From: Sipunculus nudus
Taxonomy: Eukaryota > Annelida > Sipuncula > Golfingiida > Sipunculidae
Length of the DNA: 64,000 bases
Reading direction: 5' to 3'
Assembly: GCA_026874595.1 (NCBI GenBank)
Contig: CM049315.1
Location: 34,676,164-34,740,163, forward strand
Positions 1-11,900 of this stretch are shown here, in pieces. The first letter of the stretch is position 1. Every line of letters begins with the position of its first letter. The position numbers were made by a program, and so were the translations under genes. The notes below the pieces were generated by a model. The model had not been told where the DNA came from, searched no databases, and saw nothing but the letters and a program-made list of their open reading frames with translations.

Positions 1-2495
1 TAGTCTTATGTCTGGGATTCCTTCATCTGTGTATACAATTGACTACAAAAGTAAACGAAAATGAAATGCACTCTCCTACTGGAAGATCAGATTTTAATTA
101 TATTTATGTTTTTATAGCGACTTCTTCAGATCTGTACATCTAGCTATACAAATTAATAAAGCTATTTTATCTTATAACACACCTACATAATATAGTCTCA
201 TTTATTTCATAATATCAAAATGCTGAATATCCATAACCAATCAAGTATTATTTCTTGATATAAGAGTTTTCAGGCTGAATATTGGTGTGTGGTTTATATA
301 TAGGATAATACTATCAATTTTGTAGAAGAAGATTCAGGAAATTTAATCTGAGCATTTTTTTTATGATATATCAGTTTGTAAATATTTCCAAAGAATCATG
401 AGAAATTAAATTTTTTTATTAAATAACTGAAAAATTCCGAAGAATCAAGAGAAGCCAAGATGATAAATTATACAATTACAGTAAAACCCCTGTTTATTGT
501 CACTGTTCAGCCAAGGCCAGACTATATCTTACAACCAGTTTCTTAGTTAATTCCCTACCCTGAAGGTTTAGTCCTTTTTTAAGGCCATTCTTTTTATATG
601 TCAACTTGCATATGGCCTCAGTGACACTGGATTTAGGCTATATCTGCACTTGGTTTGCATCTATATTGTATTATACTTAATTGGTTTACTTTAGTCTAAA
701 AGTAGTCTGCTTTGCATCCACATTGTTGAAAATTTGCTTCTCAAAAGCATAAATCAGTTTATTCCATAAAATGTGAGTTTGCTGTCCACACTTGTTTGTA
801 AATCCAATTTACAGAATTACAGAGCTGCAAAATGTGATATTTCTTAGGAAGGATTAGGTCAAGTGGTAGCAAAACTGGCCTCATGCAGACAAGAGACAGA
901 TTTGCCAGTACCACTAGGAACTGTGTACAGTAAACCGTTCTAAAGTGAACCAAATTACTGTAGACTGGCTTTCAAACAGACTACAGTAAAATAAACTTAT
1001 GTGGGTTAGTGACCTAGTGCAAGCAGAACATACCAATTCACATTCTAGATTAATTGCCAGTGTGGATACAGTCTTGTACTCTATTTAATAATTTATGGAA
1101 ATGCAGTAACAGTAAGGGTTTCACCTTGTAGTCACAGAGAACATAGATCACTTCTGACATTGTAGTGTACGACCTTATAACATAAACCTTGAAATTTTAG
1201 TAACTTTACTGTAAACAGAGTGTAAACACAAGGCCTGTGGGTGGTCACGGTTCATGTGTTGTCATGTCACATGACCTGACCTTGAGATCGCTATTCTCCG
1301 CTGGATGAGTTGGTTGTGTACAAACACAGAATGTTGACTGTCAGTACCGGCTGGTTCACTCGCTATCTGGTACAAGTTAACTCGATTCATCATTCTAGAC
1401 ATGCCTGGCTTATCATACGATCCATTTGATTTAATATCTGAAAATGTCTTCTACCAGGACAGGAATAAAACCAGGTTAACAAGCAAGTTCACCACAAGAG
1501 TTACAAATATCTGAAACCTATGACCAGTGGTATAAGAGTAATAGTCTGTTTCACCACCTGCTGTCCACCTGTTTTTTGTAGATAATTTTCTTAAAAGCTT
1601 ATATTTTTCAATTATATCCTAGAAAAGATTTAACAAATTCAGAGATCTTCAGTATAACATGCATTAATTTACCACAAGAATGTGATTTTTTTTTTAAGTT
1701 AATGTTGTAAAGAATTTGACCTAATAAATCTTAGGTCTTGAATTGTTAGTTATTGTAACAGGTAGACAGGAAACAACAAATACTACCATGCATAGCCAAA
1801 AAAAAGACCTGTTAGAAAGATTGCCTGAATATATTACACTGATATATAAAAGAATCACATCTAAAATAATTACCAGAAATGGAGAAAGAATAATTTGTAT
1901 GATATAGACCAAATTACCATTCACATATATAATAAACATGATAAACATTCTACTACTACTACTATTACTAGTAATAATAAATCAATACTGAATAATATAA
2001 AACAATATGAAACTATCTGTTTAGTTTGGCTGAGATTTATAATACAAATGCCATTTCAAAGACCCACAGGCCATACATGATTTATCATTACAGATCACCT
2101 GGGAATCACTTAATATCTAATTGTCTCTGGCAGCATCAACCTTTTTCCAGTATCAGCTAGGATATCAAGAGGAATAAAGAAATAATTATTTTGCAGATGC
2201 CTCCAGTGACTGGCCTGTTCACTCAGTGTTTTCACTAGTGGCAAGTGTGAGCAAATTCATTTATCATATCTGTAAAATAAACAATCATTACTTTAACAGA
2301 AATGACTGCCAGTCTGAGAATCAACAAAATTTGGTCATGAGAATGAAACTGTGTCAATTTATATAAAGATTGCATGCTAAAATTTGCTTAAAGCTTGCCT
2401 GCCAGAAAACATTAAGAAAAAGAGCAAATTTAAATATGTAAACCCTGTTAACATGTCCAATTTTAGGACCACAATAATTGGTTTATGGCTTATAC
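1..2495. other. Intergenic AT-rich sequence, no supported gene
   Basis: No exon with convincing splice context. A 37-codon frame at 1401-1514 follows a mildly CpG-bearing stretch with GTCACATGAC (1266-1275), an E-box/M-box-type site; it is not called a gene. Confidence 0.6.
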
Positions 2496-2768
2496 CAGGG
2501 CTTGAAATTAACGGTTAACCGCTTGCCTGGGGCAATTGAAAGTTCCAGAAAATAGTCGGAGGACAACTAAAAGTCACTTCCTACTTGCATGACGGGGCAA
2601 GTGGGTCCAACATAAACCTTTATCAAAAGGCCTGAGAAAGGATCCTTGTATTCTTAAATACAATCAATGATTTATATAGGGCAAGTAAAAATTCATGAAG
2701 GGCAAATAAAAGCTAGATGTTACTTGCCTGACTCGGCCAGTACTTTCAAAAGTTAATTTCAAGCCCTG
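2496..2768. mobile_element. hAT-type MITE with intact target-site duplication
   Basis: Exact 17-bp terminal inverted repeats: CAGGGCTTGAAATTAAC (2496-2512) and its reverse complement (2752-2768). The flanks repeat CTTATAC (2489-2495 and 2769-2775); including the shared G it is GCTTATAC, 8 bp, as expected for hAT elements. At 273 bp it is non-autonomous. Good conservation of both ends suggests a recent insertion. Confidence 0.93.
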
Positions 2769-3014
2769 CTTATACAGCAGCACTTAACTCACATGTTGAA
2801 TGTTTTGCTGGTTAGTGCAATGCAGGAGTCTATAGATGGCTCATACACTTATAACATGGCATGGAGCAGGATGAACATATATTTAAATAAAATTATTTTA
2901 TTTATTTTCCAGAGATTAAGACTGAGCAACCTGACTGATGCATTTAATTTGAACATTTCCACAAGATATTCTATAAAGATATTTTTTATTCTGTTGTCTT
3001 TTTAGCACTAACAC

Positions 3015-3250
3015 TCCTAATGTATGGCAAGATACTCCGGGTTCCACCACCAGGGCTGGAACAGGGCAAAGATTTGAAATCAGACCAATGAGAGCACGGT
3101 ATCACATTTTGCCTCCAACTCTTGAGTTTTAAACCTGTGACACCTGCTCTCATTGGTCTGATCATGCCAGTTCTGGCACAGGGCCAAGAATCAGAACAAT
3201 GAGAGAGGTGGCCTGGTGTAATCAGACCAATGATAGAGGTGTAGAACATT
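3015..3250. mobile_element. Partial copy of the CATTGGTCTGATC MITE family
   Basis: It shares CTCATTGGTCTGATCATG, AATCAGACCAATGAGAG and a 'GCAAAG...TGATCAGACCAAT' layout with the element at 58.8-59.2 kb, in both orientations, so it is internally inverted. The long outer arms of the 58.8-kb copy are not seen. The edges are approximate. Confidence 0.6.
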
Positions 3251-4749
3251 GTATAAGGTTTTTGAGGTCCTATACATTAACTTCAGTATAAATATCCTTT
3301 TGAATTTCTACCTGTTGTTATTATTCTTACTGCAAGTAAAAGAAACTCTGGTGAAAGCATAAGCCTCCTTAGCTTATGACAATCTACATGTGTATGTCAT
3401 ATATTGATGTGGATGAGGCACCCTGGAGTGTGACCTTGAATGCTATACGGATCGTGGTATGCCTTCAAGATTAACTGGACAACAGCTGGTAAATTGATCT
3501 GCTATGTGTGGTCATCTGACAATGTATATAGATACCTGGCAAAGCCATAAAATTTTTTTTTTAAATATTTATAAATTTCAAAATTGGAAAACAAACTGGC
3601 TTACAATAAGATTAAAATGTACAAACATTTACTCTGAAATTATAAAATATACCAGTTTAACATCAAATTCCATTTATAAATTGGTAATACTAATGGTGAC
3701 TAAGTGTACACTAGATTTCACTGGATAATATACTGACTTATTTTAATGGTTCACTTTAACTTGAATATCCGGAACTGCTTAAACATATAAGCTACCACAT
3801 GCATGCATGTATATAACTCTACAAATTAAATTCTGCAGCTAATTTAGTCTCAATGATCAATTATTCTCATCTGTTACTCACAAGCTTGAAGATTTATGTA
3901 TTTTTTATACTATATACTGCATTACGTAGATCGACATACTGAAGAGAACTTCAAATGTACCACTAACAAAATTTAAAACAAGAGACCCAGGGGTCTAATG
4001 TTCACTCTGTGAATTACTGTGCAATTTGGCAAGTGATTAAAAAATAAATGAATGTGAAAATACCATTCATTCCTTTCCTATTGCACAAGGTAGGTGGCGT
4101 CACCTATATGGTTTATGAGAAAACTTTCCAAGATGACTGCACATGCCAAATTTCAGACCAATACTCCTGAGATATGAGCAATTTTCACCAAAAGCAAATG
4201 TATGAATGGACACCACAGGAAAATTATTGCAGATGGCGCCACCAGTCTTGTTTACGAGATTGAGGTGACGAAGATCTATGGACATGCACAATTTCAACCC
4301 AATACACTGAACAAACACTAAGACGATCAGATGGCAAATGCAAAGTTGGACACTCCGCAAAAAGTAGTGTAGGTGGCGCCACCTGTCTGGTTAACGAGAA
4401 AACTATCCTAGATGGATAGACATGACAAATTTCAGATCAATACATTGAACCACTTCTGAGATATGAGCAATTTTCACCCACAGCAAATGTACCAGGGATG
4501 CCATGGGAAAACAATTGCAGATGGCATCATCAGTCTTGAGTGTAAGTCTGAGGAGTCCAAAATCTATGAATATGCAAAATTTCAGCTAAATATGTTGAAC
4601 CACTCCTGAGATTGAGGGTTGTTATATAAAAGAAACCCAGGTTTGTACTGCACATAAAGGTTCTCCATCATTGTTACCTACAACTACATAGGTGAGGGAA
4701 CAAGTATGCCAGGTTTTGGAAAGATCAGTCCAAGGGTCCTAGAGGAGAC

Positions 4750-7120
4750 TCTGTTTTTGTGGATTATAACAAATAAATACTTTATGACATATTTTGGATA
4801 AAAGCAGAAAACACCATTACAGACTGCTGAAAGTAGCTAAACAGGTGGCACCACCTGGAGGTCAAAATCATTAAGCAGTCACATGATCAATATTCCTGTG
4901 AAATTTGAAACTGAAGGCTGCAGCAGTTCCTAAGATATTTGGTAACAGACAATACATCATGTATAGAAACACATCAAGTTCCGTAGATATGCCATCTTGA
5001 AAATCACTTGACTGAATTTATACTCAAATTATTCCTCTTCCTCTAAGGAACTGTTGACTATGACATAAAAGCCAAAGTATTTATACTTTATGACATATCT
5101 TGGAAAAAGCAGTAAAGACCATTACAACCTGTAGAAAGTAGGTAAACACAGGTGGCGCCACCTGGAGGTCAAATTATTTAGCAGTCACATGATGCAGTTC
5201 CTAAGATAGTTAGTAATAGACAATACATCATTTATAGAAACACATCAAGCTGTCAAATTTTGCAATTGACACAGTTCCATAGAGACGCCATCTTGAAAAT
5301 GAATTGACTGAATTTATACTAGAATTATTCCACTTCCTCTAAGGAACTGTTGACTATAATATGAAGGCCAAAATATTATTACTTTATGACTTATCTTGAA
5401 AGAAGTGGAAAGGAACATTTTGTCCCACAGAAAGTAGGTCAACACAGCTGGCACCACCTGGAGGTCAAAATCATCTGGCAGTCACATGATCAATATTCCT
5501 GTGAAATTTGAAACTGAAGGCTGCAGCAGTTCCGAAAATATTTGGTAACAGACAATACATCCTGTATGGAAACACATCAAGTTGCTAAATTTTGCAACCC
5601 ACACAATTTGAATTTCTGTAGAGAAGCCATCTTGAAAATGACTTGACTGAATTTATTCTCAAATTATTCCTCTTCCTCTAAGGAACTGTTGACTATGACA
5701 TAAAAGCCAAAGTATTTATACTTTATGACATATCTTGGAAAAAGCAGTAAAGACCATTACAACCTGTAGAAAGTAGGTAAACACAGGTGGCGCCACCTGG
5801 AGGTCAAATTATTTAGCAGTCACATGATGCAGTTCCTAAGATAGTTAGTAATAGACAATACATCATTTATAGAAACACATCAAGCTGTCAAATTTTGCAA
5901 TTGACACAGTTCCATAGAGACGCCATCTTGAAAATGAATTGACTGAATTTATACTAGAATTATTCCACTTCCTCTAAGGAACTGTTGACTATAATATGAA
6001 GGCCAAAATATTATTACTTTATGACTTATCTTGAAAGAAGTGGAAAGGAACATTTTGTCCCACAGAAAGTAGGTCAACACAGCTGGCACCACCTGGAGGT
6101 CAAAATCATCTGGCAGTCACATGATCAATATTCCTGTGAAATTTGAAACTGAAGGCTGCAGCAGTTCCGAAAATATTTGGTAACAGACAATACATCCTGT
6201 ATGGAAACACATCAAGTTGCTAAATTTTGCAACCCACACAATTTGAATTTCTGTAGAGAAGCCATCTTGAAAATGACTTGACTGAATTTATACTCAAATT
6301 ATTCCCCTTCCTCCAAGGAACTGTTGGCTATGATATGAAGGCCAAAATTTCAATACTTTGTGACTTATCTCAGAAGAAGTGGAAAAGACCATTTTTTCCC
6401 GCAGAAAGTAGGTCAACACAGGTGGCGCCACCTGGAGGTCAAAATCATCTGGCAGTCACATGATCAATATTCCTGTGAAATTTGAAACTGAAGGCTGCAG
6501 CAGTTCCGAAAATATTTGGTAACAGACAATACATCCTGTATGGAAACACTACAAGTTGCTAAATTTTGCGACCCTCACAATTTGAAGTTCTGTAGAGACG
6601 CCATCTTGAAAATGACTTGACTGAATTTATACTCAAATTATACTACTTCCTCTAAGGAACTGTTAGCTATGATATGAAGGCCAAAATTTCAATACTTTGT
6701 GACTTAAGAAGTGGAAAAGACCATTTTTTCCCGCAGAAAGTAGGTCAACACAGGTGGCACCATCTGGAGGTCAAAATCATCTGGCAGTCATATGATCAAT
6801 ATTCCTGTGAAATTTGAAACTGAAGGCTGCAGCAGTTTCTAAGATATTTGGTAACAGACAATACATCATGTATATATAGAAACACATCAAGCTGTCATAT
6901 TTTGCGATTGACAGAATTTGAAGTTCAGTAGAGACGCCATCTTGAATATGACTTGACTGAATTTATACTCAAATTATTCCCCTTCCTCTAAGGAACTGTT
7001 GACTATGATATGAAGGCCAAAATATTAATACTTTATGACTTATCTTGAAAGAAGTGGAAAAGACCATTTCTTCCCGCAGAAAGTAGGTCAACATAGGTGG
7101 CGCCACCAAAAGCTTATTTT
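4750..7120 (+). repeat. Tandem core with 635-bp higher-order repeat
   Basis: Tandem units are marked by AAGGAACTGTT at 5045, 5341, 5680, 5976, 6315, 6654 and 6990, spacing 296, 339, 296, 339, 339 and 336. The 296+339 pair is repeated almost perfectly: 5041-5675 against 5676-6310, a 635-bp higher-order unit. Most units carry the palindrome GGTGGCGCCACC or a one-base variant. Confidence 0.92.
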
Positions 7121-7196
7121 AGCATGTCCATCCCATGATCAGTAATTCTGCAAAGTTTCATGAAGGTAGCTGCTTTGGCTGTTGAGATATTTGGTA

Positions 7197-7255
7197 ACAG
7201 ACGGTGGACGGTGGACAGTTGACAGTGGACAGTGGACAGTGGACGGCGGACGCTG
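7197..7255 (+). repeat. GGACRGT short tandem repeat
   Basis: About eight 7-base units (GGACGGT/GGACAGT) near the 3' end of the family B element, occupying the place of the (GTCY)n block of HINE elements. Confidence 0.9.
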
Positions 7256-7289
7256 CGCCATGGCATAAGTTCACAGAGTGAACTAAAAA

Positions 7290-8841
7290 TTGATACACCT
7301 AAATTATTTTCTCAGTGCCACTTCATGACCTTGAGCACTTTGATTGTTTTTTTTTTGGTAAACTTGATCTCCTGTTTGTTCTAAAGACCTAACCTATAGG
7401 CCTACACCTTTGTCCTTGACCTCAGGACTGCACCTTTGACCTTGACCTCTAAAAAGGACCAAAGGTTCATCTTGAATACAAACTGTACTGGTTGGTATGA
7501 TCAATCTGACCTATGTCCTAAAATAAGGCCAGATGAACAACCTGCCAATCAAATGGATTAGATTTAGTGACATCTAGCTCCCATCATTGTTACCTGCGAA
7601 GGATATTAAGTCTGATGCTTAGCAGGCACGTTGTCTATGAAGATGTTTCATGTTACAGATCAATTAGTCATGGTAACAAGCTTAATTATACCACCTTCTC
7701 ATGCTGTACATGCATGCCCTCCTCACAGATAATTTAAGATACACAGATGTCTTTATATCAATTCTACTGGTTAATTAACTTTATTAGCTGTGTTATAATG
7801 CGTATTATAAGCAGCATTATACATCTTATGATGTAAACAAAAGGGAAGAATTTCTTTGCTGAAAACTCTGCACAGATTGTGTATAGCCATAAGTGTTTGT
7901 TTAAACCTGTACATGTAATCTCTGAGATGTTATGATATTTCATGCCATCTGGGAATTAACAGACTTCATAATACAGTTCATTATCAGACACACTCATGTT
8001 TGTGTTTGGACAGGTCTACACAGGGGGACAGGTTTGTCATGGGGAAACTACACCCAGGGGATGCAGTCAGATGCACAATTTGTCTGATAGATGGCTCTGT
8101 GACAGACCTTCCAAAATAATATCAAATTCCTCAGAATTTATGGGAAAATATAAACAAGATCAAAGCAAATAGTGCATAATATGCCCTTTGCATATTTTGT
8201 GACCTCTGGTCTCATTTACTATGTGCAAATTTTGTTGAGAATTTAATTAAGGTGAGAAACTCTATTGGTAAATATGTATAATGAGTTTTATGAAAATCCA
8301 TAGGACTTTTGGTAAGTCACCAAAGTGCCTCTAAAGTACGGTGACATCTGACCTCATTAAATATGTACACAAAGTACCCTAGTGACCTCTGATCTTATAA
8401 AATACGCGTGGATTTTGCCCATATCTATTGGTAAGTAGTTAAGGTGAGTTTCGTGAAAATCCATCAAAGCACTGGTAATTAAATTACTTCTTTTTTTGGC
8501 ACACTTGGCACTGTTCCTGAAACTTCAACACTAAAAATAAGCATTTCCTAGACATGGCAACAGGGGAGTTGCTTGACAACAGTTGAATGCCATTACTGTC
8601 AATAATAACATAGATTTACAGGTAGGTGTTTTTGTGGAGCACAAATACCTGTAACACAAGCTGAAAATTACACTCTTCTCAAAGTAACACCAATAAATTA
8701 TCAATGGCAGCAGGAATCATGTTCAAGGTAAAAGCCAAAATAAGTCACATATGGTGGGATTTAAACCCAAGGTGAGCATGTAAACCTGTTTGTTCTCTGA
8801 TAGTCCAGAAGAGAATCATTTGCACTTACTACCTATTTCAG
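7290..8841. other. Intergenic, no supported gene
   Basis: AT-rich sequence. A short open stretch after an acceptor at 7990-8110 reads plausibly but lacks a donor (see rejected items). Confidence 0.6.
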
Positions 8842-8941
8842 CTTGGCACGGACCTTGGAAGACCTGGCAAGAATGAGGAGGAGGACACAGCATGCTAGCC
8901 AGGCTGTAGAGATCAAGCAAGACAAAAAGACTCAGAAATAA
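8842..8941 (+). CDS. Candidate terminal exon of an unidentified plus-strand gene
   Basis: A good acceptor (TACCTATTTCAG) precedes a frame of 32 residues ending in TAA at 8939-8941: LARTLEDLARMRRRTQ then a basic, glutamine-rich end. The composition is protein-like and suggests a charged helix. No homologue was recognised and no convincing preceding exon was found; a weak 8710-8773 exon fits in phase but has a poor acceptor. The opposite strand is also open here, so the call is tentative. Confidence 0.3.
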
Positions 8942-11900
8942 TTCTGACAGTGTCAGCTGTACTGGATACTTAAAAAGGTAAGATGGGAAGGTGTTAAGTT
9001 AAAACATGAAAAGTGGACTGAAGTAATCAAACTCTGAGTGGTCAAGCATTTCCCTTAAGTTGCATGCAACTCATTCAGTTAAACAGTTTTGATTGTAGAC
9101 ATTAAATAAGTTATTTTTAAAACATTAGGCTTATCTATTCAGAATACCAGATGTAAATTTTCCAGATAAATATTTTTTTCTTAAAATTTGGAAAATAATC
9201 TGTATAAAGTAGATGCTCAAAAATGAAAACAATAACTTAAATTCTCATTGATGTATTCCCTTAAATGGCTTAGGGAATAAAATTTTAATTAAACAACAGA
9301 CAATCCAGCAGTTTTACAAGAACAAAGCATTTTCACATGCCCCTTAGGCTCTCAAACTTTAAAACAATAAATTCAAACATGTATATTTAAACACGCTACT
9401 CCTCCTTAGTATATCTTGTGTTAGGCAGTTTTTGTATGATGCTTAAAAAAATCAAGAAATCCTTCAATATACTTATATAGTATGTCTAAATCAGTGTGCT
9501 AAGTTCTGTGTTATAACCCAATGGTCTGAACTTTCAAACATGAAACCCTATGCCAAAGCCATTAGGCATACACTGTCTCTGGCATATATCTTACATATAT
9601 TAAATTTTATATATCCATCATATCAACACAAGCCTTTTCCTTTTCCAATTATTTACTCCATTCCACCATAGCAGTTCACCTGTCTTACCTTGAAAATGTT
9701 ATTTCTTTAAAAATAATTCAGGAAATTCCATGAAACCAAATTGACAGGGTTAATGGCATAAAGTAAAATGAAGAAAATACACATGGATCCAATCATCTAT
9801 AGATTCACTTGTTAATCATGATAAGGAACAGATGTTCATCAGATTATCATTTCTCAGAGTGAAACTGATTAGATTTGATATTTCTCACCTTATTCAGCAA
9901 CTTTGCACATTCTTGCATCCTAACAGAGGTTCTGTGGAGTGATGAACACTTCTTGATTTGAACTATCAAGGTAAATAAAAAGAACATCCTCCGAATCCAT
10001 ACAATATAAAATAAGAAAATCCTCTGAATCCATAAAGTATATTTTATATCTCTCCAGGGTATCTTGCCCTATATGTTAGTTCCTTATCCTCCTAAGGCAG
10101 GTATCGGATATTCCAGAACATTTGCTGATCAAGGTCTGTTCTATTAAAGCTGTCTCGTGTTTTATGATTATTATATTTTTTATGCGGAGAATCGATCCGA
10201 TTTTTTTTTTATTCCAGAAGCACAAATGGAAAAAAAAGTAATTTACTGGAATAAAAATGATACTGCACCATCACTAAGATGGCATAACAAATTTGAATGA
10301 AATATGAAAAAGTTTTTTTGTGACTATAATAAACCCAAGTCACAAAAACAGCATGTCCTGAATATTGAATGCTGTCATAATAGAACCTTAAATTCCATGA
10401 AGGATATGATTTGTGGGGTCTTATTGATGTCATATCTATACATATATCACTCTAAACAATGGAGGCCTCAATCTATGTATATGTAGAAAGTGTAATAAAA
10501 CATCAGAAGACACTAACTTTTTACAGCCTTATATATAGTTTATATGCAGTTGGGGCATCATAGTGTTTTTGTTATGGTAAATAAGTATGATGCAATAGAT
10601 AGGTAAATCTATTACAGGTTATATTTTTATTGATTTTATTATTATTGATAGTTAATAATGGGTCTGCTGCAACATGTTGGACTGAAATCAATGTATCAAC
10701 ATGTCTGATAATTTTATATCATTTGAAAAATCATCATTAGACTGGATAACATATGAAATATTAGGTATCTGTGCACATCCTGCAGCTAAGGAGAGTGTTT
10801 CTTCATCCATACACACTGTCTGAAACATTACTTATGAAACAATGCAACTCTTCTTGTGAAGAAATGTATGTTCTTCCCAGCGAGTTGGCTTAGTTTGTAT
10901 GCAGCCTGACAGGCTGGGCTTCTGTTTTGTGAACGTGAGATGGGCACGCCGTCGTGAAGTAAATCACACTGTATCTCCACAACGTAATGTTATATAAAAC
11001 ATGGCACCACCATCCGGCATTGACAGCCTTTTCCTCCTACACACATGATCAACCTGCAGTAAAGTTAGTTTATGCAAACTTGACGGGCTGAAGAAGTCAG
11101 ATATGTGCCGATATGTGTGTAACATACACTACAAGACAGGTCAATGTATCCATCAGCCATATATAGTCACTTCCTGTTTTAAGGAGGACATACAGCTGAA
11201 GCTATGTATCACTGGTTTAGTAGAGCTGTCAGACTCGTGTTGAAACAACGCAGTTTACAGTGATCAATAACTACATTACATTCCTCAAACAAAGACACCA
11301 TTCATGATATAAAATACCTTTACTGGCATGTGGATGTCTCAAATATTGTAAAATCAGTCAGAATGCAGGCTGAAATGGCACATGTTTACCAAAGTCAATG
11401 TTTATCTTTCATACATGATAACTCAATCAATACCTGTAAAAATCTCTGTGAATTGTTTCATATATACTGGAATATAACTGAAAATACCAGAATGAATGCT
11501 ACAAGGACTTAATGATTATGCATTAAACGTTAAAATTATTTTCATCTCACCAGTGACTGAATGCTCAATAGTAAGAAAAAGGTTCACAATCATTTGTAAT
11601 AATGTGTGTATTTTCCTACGCTATTAGTTCATTTTAACTGAATACAAAGTTTTACAGCAAACCATTCTAGCGCATGGACTGTGTGACCAGGGGTCCCCTC
11701 TTGAGCATATGTGACAAATCTCAAACAGAGAAGTATCGGGAAAAAAGAAACACTTAAGAAAACCTGGTTTAAGCTTGAAAAAAATCTTGATTTGTGAAGT
11801 TGCTTGGTATGGCCACCAGGTGGTGTGAGGGCTATGTTTATGTCAGCACTACTGATCACTGCTTCACGCTCAATACAGGCTTATTTCATCTCATGAACAG

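Larger units (their letters stand above)
3979..7289 (+). mobile_element. Helentron/HINE-like element, family B
   Basis: It begins ACAAGAGACCCAGGGGTC, with TTCACTCTGTGAA at 4001-4013, and ends TTCACAGAGTGAA (7270-7282) followed by CTAAAAA. The two 13-mers are reverse complements, forming subterminal inverted repeats. Inside are a tandem core (about 4.8-7.1 kb) and then a GGACRGT simple repeat just before the 3' end (7197-7255). Core minisatellite, RGAC/GTCY block and short 3' stem is the layout of non-autonomous Helentron elements (HINE/DINE type). No replication or helicase gene is present. Confidence 0.65.

Noticed and set aside
1401-1514. 37-codon frame starting MPGLSYDPFDLISENVFYQ near an E-box-like site
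   Set aside because: No consensus donor within the frame, no homologue recognised, and no downstream exon to join.
6278-6463. Frame in the tandem core at 6.3 kb
   Set aside because: Lies wholly in the repeat, is not conserved as a frame between units, and shows no domain.
7996-8110. Open stretch after an acceptor reading MGKLHPGDAVRCTICLIDGS, reminiscent of the start of a FERM domain
   Set aside because: No good donor ends it (only GTGACA), the frame stops soon after, and no second FERM exon was found. Resemblance is short and could be chance.
8710-8773. Possible exon before the 8842 exon, in matching phase
   Set aside because: The acceptor lacks a pyrimidine tract, and GGTGGGATTTAAACCC looks like a decayed SINE B-box region.
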